Position numbers and translations under genes: made by a program. Below the pieces are notes generated by a model that was not told where the DNA came from, did not search any database, and saw only the letters and a list, made by a program, of their open reading frames with translations. From contig NZ_JADIKE010000034.1 in the NCBI RefSeq assembly GCF_016904955.1, forward strand, positions 1 to 64,000: 64,000 nt of DNA. Direction: 5' to 3'. This document shows positions 51,962-61,997 of the stretch, in pieces. The stretch's first letter is position 1. Every line of letters starts with the position of its first letter. The stretch is from Dyella flava. GTDB lineage: Bacteria > Pseudomonadota > Gammaproteobacteria > Xanthomonadales > Rhodanobacteraceae.

Positions 51962-53056
51962 ATGACGTTATTGCGACGGCCACCGCCCGCCGTCCGAGCA
52001 ACGAGCTTGCAAGTGCCCAAAGGGAAAGCCACCTCCTTCGACATTGCCCACCTGACCGGGGTCTCGCAGTCCACGGTGTCGCGCGCCCTGCGCGACAGCC
52101 CGCTGGTGAGCGAGGAAACCCGCCAGCGCATCAAGGCCGCGGCCGACCAGCTCAACTACAAGGTGGACAAAAACGCCTCGAACCTGCGCTCGCAGCATTC
52201 GGGCACCCTGGCCTTGCTGCTGTTCGAAGATCCCACTGCGGACGACTCGCACATCAACCCGTTCTTCCTGTCGATGCTGGGCTCGATCACCCGCGCCTGC
52301 GCGCTGCGGGGCTATGACCTGCTGATGTCGTTCCAGCAGCTCTCCTACGACTGGCACGCGGACTACGCCGACACCAAGAAGGCCGACGGCATCATCCTGC
52401 TCGGCTACGGCGATTACCTCGCCTATCGGGACAAGCTGCAGAAGCTGGCGGCCCAGGGCATGCGCTCCGTCCGCTGGGGTGCGGTGCTGCCGGACCAGCC
52501 GGACCTCTCCATCGGCTGCGACAACTTCCAGGGTGGCCAGGCCATTGCCGCCCACCTGCTTGATCAAGGGTGCAAGCGGGTCGCCTTCCTGGGCGACGCC
52601 TCCAGCCACTACCCGGAGTTCTTTGAACGCTATCACGGCTATACAGCGGCCCTGGAGCAAGCCGGTATCGTGGCGGACCCCGCGCTCCAGGTCGACGCCG
52701 CAGAAAGCACCGAACAGGCCGGCTACAACGCCCTGGAAACCTTGCTCGTACGCAAGGTGCCATTCGACGCCGTGTTTGCCGCCAGCGACCTGATTGCCAT
52801 CGGCGCCATGCGCGCCCTGGCCGACCACGGTATCAAGGTGCCTGAGCAGGTTGCCGTGGCCGGCTTCGACGATATCCCGATGGCCCGCTTCCTCAACCCT
52901 CCGCTGACCACTGTGCTGCAGGACACCAAGCTGGCCGGCGAGACTCTGGTCGACACCTTGTTACAGCTGATCCGTAATGAACCGGTTGAAACGCGCCTGC
53001 TGCCAGTGCGGCTGGTGGTGCGGCGGTCCAGCCAATTCGGCTCACGCCAGGCCTGA
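51962..53056 (+). CDS. LacI-family transcriptional regulator
   Basis: 364 residues from the ATG at 51962. A GTG at 52013 (starting VPKGKATSFDIAHL) would place the helix-turn-helix at residue 5-25, as is usual, and may be the true start. The DNA-binding part is SFDIAHLTGVSQSTVSRALRDSPLVSEETRQRI, and the effector part has GIILLGYGDYLAY, DNFQGGQAIAAHLLDQGCKRVAFLGD and VAGFDDIPMARFLNPPLTTVLQD. It is likely a sugar-responsive repressor. The starch/maltodextrin locus at 55.5-64 kb is the nearest candidate target. Its start lies 40 bases past the sRNA terminator. Confidence 0.88.
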   Translation: MTLLRRPPPAVRATSLQVPKGKATSFDIAHLTGVSQSTVSRALRDSPLVSEETRQRIKAAADQLNYKVDKNASNLRSQHSGTLALLLFEDPTADDSHINPFFLSMLGSITRACALRGYDLLMSFQQLSYDWHADYADTKKADGIILLGYGDYLAYRDKLQKLAAQGMRSVRWGAVLPDQPDLSIGCDNFQGGQAIAAHLLDQGCKRVAFLGDASSHYPEFFERYHGYTAALEQAGIVADPALQVDAAESTEQAGYNALETLLVRKVPFDAVFAASDLIAIGAMRALADHGIKVPEQVAVAGFDDIPMARFLNPPLTTVLQDTKLAGETLVDTLLQLIRNEPVETRLLPVRLVVRRSSQFGSRQA

Positions 53057-53307
53057 TCCGCCGCGGACTTCGCCCGACCCTTAAGGACGCTCTGATCTAT
53101 TTCACGTACCCGGCGAAGGCTGGAGCAGCCGTCTTTGGGCCGGGAAAAGTTCGTGGATACCAGCCGTCACTGGGAATGAATGCGGAAAAGTTCATATTCC
53201 ACGGCACCCGATGTCGATTCCCGCGCGGCTGCTTCGTCGCCTCCACAGATACCGGCAAAGCACGCGGCGAACCCGCCACCAGCCATCCCAGATCACGGAG
53301 GAGCACC
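53057..53307. other. Intergenic region upstream of the VOC gene
   Basis: About 250 bases between the LacI gene and the VOC-protein gene. A longer in-frame start for the VOC protein (53176) exists, but its extra residues are unlike the family and it has no ribosome site. I see no repeat or clear promoter. Confidence 0.4.
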
Positions 53308-53718
53308 ATGTACACCCAGCCATATCTGTTCTTCAGCGGCCGCTGCGAGGAAGCCGTGCAGTACTACCAGCAGCACCTTGGCGCGAAACTCAATATGCAG
53401 ATGCGCTACAAGGAAGCGCCGCCCGGTGACAGCATGGCAGCCCAGGCGAACGGCGAGCACATCATGTACTGCAACTTCAGCATCGGCGATTCCGTGTTGA
53501 TGGCATCGGATGACTGCGTCAATCCCAACGTCAAATTCGAGGGCTTTTCGCTTTCACTCAGCGTGAAGGACCAGGCCGAAGCTGATCGCGTCTTCGCCGC
53601 GCTTGCCGACGGCGGCAAGGTGCACTGTCCGCTGACCCAAACCTTCTTCTCGCCCTACTTCGGGATGGTGGTGGATCGCTTCGGCATCAGCTGGATGGTG
53701 ATCATTCCACAACAATAA
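53308..53718 (+). CDS. VOC-family protein (PhnB-like)
   Basis: 136 residues. It has the PhnB/glyoxalase-like pattern: QPYLFFSGRCEEAVQYYQQHLGAKL at the N-terminus, then SIGDSVLMASDD and VDRFGISWMVI near the end. Members are small cytoplasmic beta-alpha-beta proteins, many without assigned activity. GGAGGAG precedes the ATG. It begins a cluster with a DGPF protein and a sigma factor, a grouping often seen with ECF42-type sigma factors. Confidence 0.9.
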   Translation: MYTQPYLFFSGRCEEAVQYYQQHLGAKLNMQMRYKEAPPGDSMAAQANGEHIMYCNFSIGDSVLMASDDCVNPNVKFEGFSLSLSVKDQAEADRVFAALADGGKVHCPLTQTFFSPYFGMVVDRFGISWMVIIPQQ

Positions 53719-53736
53719 ATAACAGGAGAAACCACC

Positions 53737-54153
53737 ATGCGCTTTATGATGCTGATGCTCCCCGGCGGCTATGGCGATGCCGCTCCCGATGCGCGACCGA
53801 GTGCGGAAGCCGTCGAGAAAATGATGCAATTCAACCGATCGCTACAGGAAGCCGGCGTGCTGCTGGCTCTCGATGGTTTGCATCCGCCCGCATCCGGTGC
53901 GCGTGTCACGACGGTGAACGGCAAGGTGAAAGTGATTGACGGTCCCTTTGCCGAAGCACACGAAGTGATTGGCGGCTACTGGATGATCGACGTGAGCTCA
54001 CGCGACGAAGCCATTGCCTGGGCCTCGCGCTGCCCGCTCGCGCCGAACGAAACCATCGAAGTCCGCCAGGTGTTCGAGATGGCCGATTTCCCTTTGGATG
54101 TCCAGAAAGCGGCCGAAGGATTCCAGGACATGCAGCTGTCGCAAGCATCATGA
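53737..54153 (+). CDS. YCII/DGPF-domain protein
   Basis: 138 residues. The diagnostic DGPF motif is in VIDGPFAEAHEVIGGYWMIDV near residue 68. The N-terminus MRFMMLMLPGG is typical. DGPF proteins are encoded beside ECF42 sigma factors and are proposed to belong to their signalling output; their chemistry is unknown. AGGAGA lies 8 bases before the ATG. It is 18 bases after the VOC gene and 49 bases before the sigma factor. Confidence 0.92.
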   Translation: MRFMMLMLPGGYGDAAPDARPSAEAVEKMMQFNRSLQEAGVLLALDGLHPPASGARVTTVNGKVKVIDGPFAEAHEVIGGYWMIDVSSRDEAIAWASRCPLAPNETIEVRQVFEMADFPLDVQKAAEGFQDMQLSQAS

Positions 54154-54202
54154 ACGGCTCGTCCCTTGCACCCCTGCCGAGCAAGTGCTGTGATCGGTGC
54201 TC

Positions 54203-55480
54203 ATGACAGCCACCGACATCCATCGCACGATCGACGCAGTATGGCGCATCGAGTCAGCGCGGCTTATCGCCGGCCTTGCACGCATGGTGCGCGACGTGGG
54301 ATTGGCCGAGGAACTGGCGCAGGATGCCCTGGTCGTCGCACTCGAGCGCTGGCCGGAAAGCGGTATACCGGACAATCCCGGTGCCTGGCTGATGACCGCC
54401 GCCAAACACCGCGCGATCGACCAACTGCGGCGAAAGAAACTGATCGAGCGCAAGCATGAGACCCTTGCCCACGAACCCGAGTTCGAAGCCACCGACGAAC
54501 GGCGGGAGCTGGAAGCCATGCTCGACGACGATATCGGCGACGATCTGTTACGGCTGATTTTCACCGCCTGCCATCCGGTGCTTTCCGCCGAAGCACGCGC
54601 AGCGCTCACCTTGCGCCTGCTCGGCGGGCTGACCACGGATGAAATCGCCCGTGCCTTCCTGGTACCCGAACCCACCATCGCGCAACGCATCGTGCGCGCG
54701 AAACGTACGTTGGCGGAAAAGCAGATTCCGTTCGAAGTGCCGCGTGGCGAGGAACGCAATGAGCGCCTCGCTTCCGTGCTGGAAGTGATCTACCTGATCT
54801 TCAATGAAGGCTACGCGGCCACATCCGGCGATGACTGGATGCGCCCCGAACTGTGCAACGAAGCCATGCGGCTGGGCCGCATACTCGCCGGGCTGGCGCC
54901 GCAGGAACCGGAAGTACTGGGTCTGCTGGCCCTGATGGAGATTCAGGCCTCGCGCCTGCGCGCGCGCACCACGCCTGACGGCGAACCGATTCTCCTGCCC
55001 GACCAGGACCGCAGCCGCTGGGATCCCCTACTCATTCGCCGTGGCTTGGCCGCACTGCAACGTATCGAAAAACTCGGCGGCGCCAATGGCCCTTATGCAT
55101 TGCAGGCCGCCATTGCCGCCGGCCATGCACGTGCACGCACCGTCGAACAGACCGATTGGACGCGCATTGCCACACTCTACGCCGCATTGGCCCGTGTCAT
55201 GCCCTCGCCAGTCGTCGAGCTCAACCGTGCTGTCGCCGTTGCCATGGCCTCGGGACCCGAAGCGGGCCTGGCGCTGGTGGACGCGCTCGCCGACGAACCG
55301 TTGCTGCACAACTATCACTTGTTACCGAGCGTGCGTGGCGATTTGCTGAGCCGGCTACAACGTCATGACGAAGCACGCAGTGAATTCGAGCGTGCCGCAG
55401 CCTTGGCGCGCAATGTGCGAGAAAAGAATTTCCTGGAACGGCGAGCCGCGGCCTCTGCCAGCGCCGCACATTCCGCGTAG
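54203..55480 (+). CDS. ECF42-type RNA polymerase sigma factor with long C-terminal domain
   Basis: 425 residues. Region 2 is RLIAGLARMVRDVGLAEELAQDALVVALERWP near residues 20-50 and AAKHRAIDQLRRKK. Region 4 is LTLRLLGGLTTDEIARAFLVPEPTIAQRIVRAKRTL near 140-175. A C-terminal ~240-residue TPR-like domain follows (EVIYLIFNEGYAATSGDD, LNRAVAVAMASGPEAGLALVDAL), which marks the ECF42 group. There is no anti-sigma factor next door; ECF42 activity is thought to depend on the C-terminal domain. The ATG at 54203 is preferred over the GTG two codons upstream; the ribosome site is weak. Confidence 0.92.
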   Translation: MTATDIHRTIDAVWRIESARLIAGLARMVRDVGLAEELAQDALVVALERWPESGIPDNPGAWLMTAAKHRAIDQLRRKKLIERKHETLAHEPEFEATDERRELEAMLDDDIGDDLLRLIFTACHPVLSAEARAALTLRLLGGLTTDEIARAFLVPEPTIAQRIVRAKRTLAEKQIPFEVPRGEERNERLASVLEVIYLIFNEGYAATSGDDWMRPELCNEAMRLGRILAGLAPQEPEVLGLLALMEIQASRLRARTTPDGEPILLPDQDRSRWDPLLIRRGLAALQRIEKLGGANGPYALQAAIAAGHARARTVEQTDWTRIATLYAALARVMPSPVVELNRAVAVAMASGPEAGLALVDALADEPLLHNYHLLPSVRGDLLSRLQRHDEARSEFERAAALARNVREKNFLERRAAASASAAHSA

Positions 55481-55515
55481 CTTGGATTAGCGGCAATACA
55501 CGCCCATCCGCAAGT

Positions 55516-56988
55516 TCAAACATCGATAGCCGGCTCGCTTACCCGCAATACGCACAAGCCTGCCACCAGCAAACTCATTCCACCCAGCACCAAGGCGTAA
55601 ATCGGCTGCCCCTGGAAGAACACCCGTAGCAGCACACCGAGCACACTCGCAGCCAGCAACTGTGGAATCACGATAAAAAAATTGAAGATGCCCATGTACA
55701 CGCCCATCTTCTCTGCCGGCAGGTTGTCCGACAGCAGCGCATACGGCAAAGAGAGAATTGAAGCCCACGCAAAGCCGACGCCGACCATCGGCAGCAGCAA
55801 CCAATCCGGATTGCGAATCAGCAGGAATGCCACCAACCCGGCACCACCCAGCCAAAGGTTCACCAGGTGACTGATGCGCAAACCCCATCGTCGCACCATC
55901 CACGGAATCACCAAGGCCGCGAACGCAGCAAAACCGTTATAGGCGGCGAACAGCACGCCCACCCAATTCGCACCATTGTTATAGGCTTCCGAATGTGGAT
56001 CGGTGCTGCCGAAATGCATCTGCGCCACGCCCGCCGTGGTGTATATCCACATGGCGAACATGGCGAACCAGGAAAAAAACTGCACCCAGGCGAGACGGCG
56101 CATGGCCTGCGGCATGGTGTGCAGATCAGTCATCACCTGCGTGAACATGCCGCCGCTCTTGGTCACGCTGAGCCATAGCTGCGATACGCCAAACGCGATC
56201 AGGCCGACAGCCAGCAAATACAGCTCGTGCTCCAGGTTGCAGATGTGGACCACGAAAGCGCCGATCAAACCCGCCACCAGCCACAGCACGCCGTGCCACA
56301 GCGCGCTGGAGCGATCCACGGTGACGGTAGTGGGTGCAACCGCATCGGCAAAAATGCGCAACTGTTCGGGCGGATATTCCCTGGTGGAAGACACCGTCCA
56401 CAGCACCGATGCCAACAACACCGCACCGCCGATATAGAACGCGTCACGCACGGTAGCGGGAATACCGCCAGGTCCGGCGACGTTGCTCACTCCCAGATGC
56501 GCCAGCAGATAGGGCAACAGCGATGCCACCACCGCGCCCACACCAATAAAAAAACTCTGCATGGCATAACCGAGCGGCCGCTGCGCAGTTGGCAGCTGGT
56601 CGCCGACGAAGGCGCGGAACGGCTCCATCGACACATTGATCGACGCATCCATGATCCACAGCAACATGGCCGCCACCCACAACACGCCAGAGTTCGGCAT
56701 CCATAACAACGCGAGCGTGGTCAGCACCGCGCCGGCCAGGAAGTAGGGACGACGACGGCCGAGCCGGCCCCAGGTACGATCCGAGGCATAGCCGATCAGC
56801 GGCTGCACGATCAGTCCCGTCAGCGGCGCGGCAATCCACAGCACTGGAATATCACTGACCGCAGCCCCCAGCGTCTGGAAGATGCGGCTGACATTCGCGT
56901 TCTGCAGCGCAAAGGCAAACTGGATGCCCAGAAAGCCAAAACACATATTCCAGATTTGCCAGAACGACAGCGTGGGTTTGCGTGTCAT
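55516..56988 (-). CDS. MFS sugar transporter of the starch/maltodextrin locus (SLC45-like)
   Basis: 490 residues, twelve membrane helices. Motifs of the glycoside-pentoside/SLC45-type transporters are visible: WNMCFGFLGIQFAFALQNANVSRIFQTLG at the N-terminus and PLIGYASDRTWGRLGRRRPYFLAGA (the MFS loop-2 motif) near residue 65. It probably imports maltose or maltodextrins across the inner membrane. Its start overlaps the stop of the upstream glucoamylase-like gene by 4 bases (ATGA), so the two are translated together. Confidence 0.9.
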   Translation of the reverse strand: MTRKPTLSFWQIWNMCFGFLGIQFAFALQNANVSRIFQTLGAAVSDIPVLWIAAPLTGLIVQPLIGYASDRTWGRLGRRRPYFLAGAVLTTLALLWMPNSGVLWVAAMLLWIMDASINVSMEPFRAFVGDQLPTAQRPLGYAMQSFFIGVGAVVASLLPYLLAHLGVSNVAGPGGIPATVRDAFYIGGAVLLASVLWTVSSTREYPPEQLRIFADAVAPTTVTVDRSSALWHGVLWLVAGLIGAFVVHICNLEHELYLLAVGLIAFGVSQLWLSVTKSGGMFTQVMTDLHTMPQAMRRLAWVQFFSWFAMFAMWIYTTAGVAQMHFGSTDPHSEAYNNGANWVGVLFAAYNGFAAFAALVIPWMVRRWGLRISHLVNLWLGGAGLVAFLLIRNPDWLLLPMVGVGFAWASILSLPYALLSDNLPAEKMGVYMGIFNFFIVIPQLLAASVLGVLLRVFFQGQPIYALVLGGMSLLVAGLCVLRVSEPAIDV

Positions 56989-59165
56989 GGCGTCCTCGCG
57001 GTCGGCGCAATCAGCAAGTCGCCGATCCGTGCATCGTTGAGCGGGCCGTCGATACCGCCCTTGCCTCCGGTGTAATGCGCAAAGTGACTCAGGTCGCTCA
57101 TATTGAAGCCTTGCTGCAGATCAAAGCTGCACTGCGCACCGGCTTTCACGGTCACGATGCCATAGCTGGACAGCTGCTCGCCGACGCTGTGCGGCATCAC
57201 GATCGGTACGCGTTGCGGCACGCTGCCGTTGCAGCTCATCACCAGCATTTTTACGGCGGCGGTAACGCCTGTATTGATCGGCCCGTGGTTGTTTTCGTAG
57301 CGCAATGCGACGCGGTAGCGCCCGGTGTTCGGCGCGGTCCACTGCCTCGGCCACCGATCGCTGATCTCCGTCGGCTCGCCTGCGCAAACCACCGGGCTGT
57401 GTAATGACTCGATGCCGTCCCGGCCCTTGCGCGTCACGCTGATACAAGGCGGTTTGCCGCCCTGCGTAATATACGTACTGCCATCGATATCGCCGATGCG
57501 CTGGCCGTCGGCATAAAGCACCACTTTGCCATCGGCCTGCACACGCCAGCCCTTGTCGTCGGCCGTTACGGTTGGTGCAGCGGGGGGAGCGGGCGCGTAC
57601 AGCAGCGCGTCCGTGCGCAGCACAGCGGCAGGCGCATCGATCGCCTTCAGGGTAACTTCGGCATCCGAACCACGCTGAGTGACTTTGGCGGCAACCAGCA
57701 AGTCGCCATGCAGGTTGCGTAGGCGATGCAGGGTAATACTGCGATCGGGCATTTGCAGGCGGATGCTGTCACGGTCGCCAAACAGCATCGGCACCAGCGA
57801 GACCGGCAGCTTGGGTTCGATGCGTCCGTCCTGAGTGAGGCCGAATACGCCTTCGCTCACCATGTCCAGATAAGCCGCCACCGACCACAGTTGTCGTGGC
57901 GAATCGACCACCGGACCACTGAGCTTGCCGTCATCCACGTGGGTGAGCTGGGTCATCAGCTCGTAGTTCTCCATGTTGGAGCCGGACAAGGCGGCGCCGC
58001 GCATGATCGATCGCAGTTCGTGGGCAATCCGCGCGGGATCATTGATAGCCCGCGCCGCACGCAGGGCATAGGCGCTAACGAACGGCCAAATGGCGCGGTT
58101 GTGATAGATCGGCTGATCGGCACGTTCGGGCCAGATCACCGGGCTACCCGCCGGCCAGGTCGGATAGTGGGTCAGCGCCTGACGCGCGCGATCGCCGTCG
58201 GCCACGCCACTGGTGACCGCCAGCGCGGTGCCCAGCAGGTCGTAGGTGTCGTAGGGCGTACCGTCACCACCGATATAACTCATGTACATGCCGCGATCGG
58301 CGCGCCAGAAACGCGCATTGATCGCTGTCTTCAACGTGGCCGCCTGTTCGGCGTAGCCCTTCGCTTTTGCCGCATCGCCGTGCTCGCCTGCCAAACGTGC
58401 GGCGAGCTGCAAGGCCTGGTAATGCAATACGTTGGTCGACAGCGCATACGACTGCGCAATAAACACCACATTGTCGGCGGTCCAGGCCGGATAGGTCTGC
58501 TCGCGCCAATCGAGGAAAGACGTCTCGCCCCGATACAAACCGAAATCAGCATCGAAAGCATACTGGCGATCCTGCGCCAGCGTGTCGCCGAGTGCGCGAT
58601 AGGTGTCATCGGCAAACGTCTTGTCATCCAGCAAATGTTGCGCGCCCAGGAACCAGACCACGCGGTCGGTGCTGATCGGCCAGCTGCCACCCGAGCCGGT
58701 GTCCTGCATCACATACAAGCCTTGCGGTGCCGTGGCGTCACGAACATCCGACAGTTTGAATTGAAGCCCGTTGCGCGCACGCAGCGGATCGAGCTTCCAC
58801 AGTCCCAGATCGATCGAATAAGACAGATCCCGCGTCCACACGTATGGCCACTTCGCGCCTGTCTCGAAACAAGTGCATGGTATGGGCTGGCCGTGATCGA
58901 AAGCGGCGTCACGAATGGCCGTTACGGAGTCTTGCGCAAGATCATCCTGCGCCATGGCGAACAGGCCATCGAACATGGTGCTGGCGGTGTCCACGCGCAT
59001 GCGTTGCGCGTCGATGTCTCGCTTCCCGAACGGACCGGTCAAGGTGTAGCGTCCGCTGGCCGCGGCCGTCATGCGCGCCTGTTCACCGCCCCAGACAATC
59101 TGATCCGACCAGCTATCAACGCCGGTTGTCGCGGCGAGCGCCGCCATCATCACCACACTCAGCAT
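56985..59165 (-). CDS. Exported six-hairpin glycosidase (glucoamylase/debranching-like)
   Basis: 726 residues. A signal peptide (MLSVVMMAALAATTGVDS) is followed by an alpha/alpha-barrel: TCFETGAKWPYVWTRDLSYSIDLGLWKLDP near residue 110, SYIGGDGTPYDTYDLLGTALA, IWPERADQPIYHNRAIWPFVSAYAL and a C-terminal beta domain. Such proteins hydrolyse glucosidic bonds in maltodextrins or branched glucans. I cannot fix the CAZy family by eye (GH15-like). GGAG lies before the ATG at 59165, where the signal begins. It is coupled to the MFS gene downstream and follows the GH31 gene in the same direction. Confidence 0.82.
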   Translation of the reverse strand: MLSVVMMAALAATTGVDSWSDQIVWGGEQARMTAAASGRYTLTGPFGKRDIDAQRMRVDTASTMFDGLFAMAQDDLAQDSVTAIRDAAFDHGQPIPCTCFETGAKWPYVWTRDLSYSIDLGLWKLDPLRARNGLQFKLSDVRDATAPQGLYVMQDTGSGGSWPISTDRVVWFLGAQHLLDDKTFADDTYRALGDTLAQDRQYAFDADFGLYRGETSFLDWREQTYPAWTADNVVFIAQSYALSTNVLHYQALQLAARLAGEHGDAAKAKGYAEQAATLKTAINARFWRADRGMYMSYIGGDGTPYDTYDLLGTALAVTSGVADGDRARQALTHYPTWPAGSPVIWPERADQPIYHNRAIWPFVSAYALRAARAINDPARIAHELRSIMRGAALSGSNMENYELMTQLTHVDDGKLSGPVVDSPRQLWSVAAYLDMVSEGVFGLTQDGRIEPKLPVSLVPMLFGDRDSIRLQMPDRSITLHRLRNLHGDLLVAAKVTQRGSDAEVTLKAIDAPAAVLRTDALLYAPAPPAAPTVTADDKGWRVQADGKVVLYADGQRIGDIDGSTYITQGGKPPCISVTRKGRDGIESLHSPVVCAGEPTEISDRWPRQWTAPNTGRYRVALRYENNHGPINTGVTAAVKMLVMSCNGSVPQRVPIVMPHSVGEQLSSYGIVTVKAGAQCSFDLQQGFNMSDLSHFAHYTGGKGGIDGPLNDARIGDLLIAPTARTP

Positions 59166-59450
59166 GCACACTCCGCGTTTTGCCGCATCTGCTGGCCCTC
59201 GATCATCGGCGGCCTGCTCCACTGCAGGGTTATGTCACGACGCCTGGCTGCACACATGCTGCGACCGCAGCATGAAACGCCATGGTTTTGCGTGAGCGAT
59301 CATGCATGGTAGGCAACCGGGCGCGTGCCGGCAGCCTTGTGCATACGTATTCATGCATGGAATGGGGGCGACTGAAGCCTGAACCGGCGGAAAGCCCTGG
59401 CGCAAAGACGCGAGGCCTTCGCGGCGTAACGAGCGGAAAGCCTCAATGCA

Positions 59451-61823
59451 TCAGTGCGCGGTACCGGCCTGCTTCACCGTCATGTGTTGCGCCACACCCG
59501 CCGCCATCCGCACCAGGGTCACGCTGCCATAGCGGTCGTGATCGACCGCCCAGCCTTCGCCTTTGGCGGCGTTCAGAGCAGCCGCATCCGCATAGGGCTT
59601 GAGCGCGCCGTCGCCCAGCTGGACGCCCGTTGCTGCGACACCATGCAGTTTCACCAGGTAATACTTCAGTGCCGGCTTGAAACTGCCGTGCGGCTCGTCG
59701 GTGTTGAAGCTCACGCCATCCTGGTTGCGCTGGGTCGTGAGCCGCTGCGCGAAGAAGGCACCATGTTCATAGGCATAGGTGTCGCCGTCGTCATCGTAAT
59801 AATCGAAATGGGTGGCGTGTTCGGCCGGGAACACATCGACCGACAGCTCGGTGACGGGGTGTTCGTCGACATAGTCCATCACAGGCTGCGACGGGATGAT
59901 CGCGCCCTCCCGGATAAACAGCGGAATGTCGCTCCAATTCTTGCTGTCCACGGCGTACTGAATCGTCTGGCCACCGTGATAGACCGTACCCTTGAAGTAG
60001 TCGATCCACTGGCCCGCCGGCAGGTAGATGGCTTTTTCGGCCTGGCCCTTGGTCACGACCGGCGCGACCAGCAAGCTGTCGCCGAACATCCAGGCATCGA
60101 CGTCGCCGCTTACCTGCGGGTCATTGGGATAGTCGAAGTACAGTGGACGCACCAGTCCCACGCCATCGGTCGTCGCCGCACGTTCGTAACTGTAGATATA
60201 GGGAATCAGCGCATAGCGCAGGCGAATCGCATCCGACGCGGCTTTCTCGGCAATGGGACCGTAGACCCAGGGCTGTCGCTTTTCGCCCACGGTGCCGTGT
60301 ACGCGGAAAATCGGCACGAACGCCGCAAACTCGATCCAGCGCGCGTAGTTTTCATCATCGGGATGGCCTTTGAAGCCACCCGTGTCCATGCCCCACTTCA
60401 TCTCGCCGACGTCGATCGCGCTGAGCATGCGTTGACGTTGCGCGGCCATGCTGTCAAAGCCGGTGTCGATATCGCCGGACCACAGGCCGTAGGCGTAGCG
60501 CTGCGCGCCCAGATAGAAGTCGCGATTGATGGACCACACGCGGATGGGTGTATACGCGCGCTGCCCTTCGTACAGGGCGCGCTGCATATTGAGGAATTGC
60601 GTATCGCTGTCGGTATCGTCAGCCTCGTCATTCCACCAGCCGACGATGCCGGTGTCGAACGAATGCTTCAACGCGGCATTGAAGAACCAGGCACGCACGG
60701 CAGCCTGGTCGAAATCCAGCTCGCGCACCGGCTCAAGCGAGAAGTAGTCGGTCGTTTGCGGACGACTGGCGGCCCAATAGCTATGCGCCTGGGCGTAACG
60801 TCCTTCTTCGGTGTTCACATGGATGCGCGGCTTCATGATGCCGGTCATGTGCATGCCGAGCTGATCCATCGTCTGCTTCAACGCGCCGCTGGGGCCATCC
60901 GGAAATTTTTTCGTGTTCCAGCGGAACTCGCCGTAGTTGTCGTCGCCCCAGGCTTTCCAATCGAAGTCGAAAGTGAAGTTGTCGATCGGGATATGCCGGG
61001 CGCGATAGCCGTGCACGATCTCCAGCAATTCCTGCTGGTCGATGCCCCACTGGCTATTGGTAAAGCCCATCGCCCATTTCGGGAACAGTGGTGGCGCGCC
61101 GCTGAGGTCGGACAGACCTTTGAAGATCTGCGGCGGCGTGCCGGCTATCACGTCGTAACTGACATCCGGACGGCTGATGCCGCTGACCTTGATATGACCA
61201 TCGGCAAGATCGAACTTGGCGCCGATGGTGTCCACCAGCACGCCATAACCATGCGTGCTCCACACAAAGGGTGCGCCGGGATAACCCTGTTCACCCGCCT
61301 TGACGACCTGCACGCCACTGCGTGTCACGCCTTTCCCCGCAGGTTCGAAGGCATCGTAGCCGCCGATACCATAGAGCGTATCGGCTGCATCACGCCGCAG
61401 ATCGATACGCTCGTCCATCAGCGTCGCCGGATCCGTTTGCAGCAGGGTATGCCCCTGGCTATCGGCGATCGTCAGGCTGTCAGTGCGCTTGTCCCAGGTC
61501 ACGGACAGTTCGTCGGTTCCCACCATCGCACTATCGGCGGTGGTGCTGACATGCAGATCGGACAGTGCCTCGTGGCTGGCATGCGGGTCCATCACGATGC
61601 CGGGCTGGGTGTTGAGGCCTTCGGGCATGCCGTGGATCTGCACGATGTTCGGCGCGACAAAGCGCAACATAATGCGATCCTTGCCATGCGCCAGGACCAT
61701 GCCGTGCTGATCCGCGTGTTCAAGCTGGAAGCTTGCAGTGCCGGTATCGGCGAGTCCTGCCTGAGTGGATAAGGTGGCTGTAAGCAACAAACCACTGATG
61801 ACCCAGTTACGCAGTGTTGTCAT
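59451..61823 (-). CDS. Exported GH31 alpha-glucosidase
   Basis: 790 residues. The signal peptide ends near STQAGLADT. The N-terminal beta-sandwich is followed by the catalytic barrel: PLFPKWAMGFTNSQWGI, FDFDWKAWGDDNYGEF, the nucleophile Asp in VGWWNDEADD near residue 397, and the acid/base Asp in LWSGDIDTGFDSM near residue 449. C-terminal beta domains include YLPAGQWIDYFKG. It releases glucose from maltose and maltooligosaccharides in the periplasm. It lies between the GH13 and glucoamylase-like genes. Confidence 0.95.
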   Translation of the reverse strand: MTTLRNWVISGLLLTATLSTQAGLADTGTASFQLEHADQHGMVLAHGKDRIMLRFVAPNIVQIHGMPEGLNTQPGIVMDPHASHEALSDLHVSTTADSAMVGTDELSVTWDKRTDSLTIADSQGHTLLQTDPATLMDERIDLRRDAADTLYGIGGYDAFEPAGKGVTRSGVQVVKAGEQGYPGAPFVWSTHGYGVLVDTIGAKFDLADGHIKVSGISRPDVSYDVIAGTPPQIFKGLSDLSGAPPLFPKWAMGFTNSQWGIDQQELLEIVHGYRARHIPIDNFTFDFDWKAWGDDNYGEFRWNTKKFPDGPSGALKQTMDQLGMHMTGIMKPRIHVNTEEGRYAQAHSYWAASRPQTTDYFSLEPVRELDFDQAAVRAWFFNAALKHSFDTGIVGWWNDEADDTDSDTQFLNMQRALYEGQRAYTPIRVWSINRDFYLGAQRYAYGLWSGDIDTGFDSMAAQRQRMLSAIDVGEMKWGMDTGGFKGHPDDENYARWIEFAAFVPIFRVHGTVGEKRQPWVYGPIAEKAASDAIRLRYALIPYIYSYERAATTDGVGLVRPLYFDYPNDPQVSGDVDAWMFGDSLLVAPVVTKGQAEKAIYLPAGQWIDYFKGTVYHGGQTIQYAVDSKNWSDIPLFIREGAIIPSQPVMDYVDEHPVTELSVDVFPAEHATHFDYYDDDGDTYAYEHGAFFAQRLTTQRNQDGVSFNTDEPHGSFKPALKYYLVKLHGVAATGVQLGDGALKPYADAAALNAAKGEGWAVDHDRYGSVTLVRMAAGVAQHMTVKQAGTAH

Positions 61824-61997
61824 CCAACCATCCCTTCTTCAGTACCGGATCTTTACGGCATCGGCGCGCCGTCGCGGCCGGTGCTGCGACCGCGGGGTCG
61901 CCCGACTATAACCGCAGTTGTTTCGATGCGGGGAGAATAGACGGCCAGATCCTTGGCCCAAAGCCATGCCGATGCGGGTCGGCATGGCGGAATCAGC

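Noticed and set aside
59454..61772. A 772-codon plus-strand frame opposite the GH31 gene
   Set aside because: Antisense shadow produced by high-GC codon bias; the GH31 frame carries every catalytic motif.
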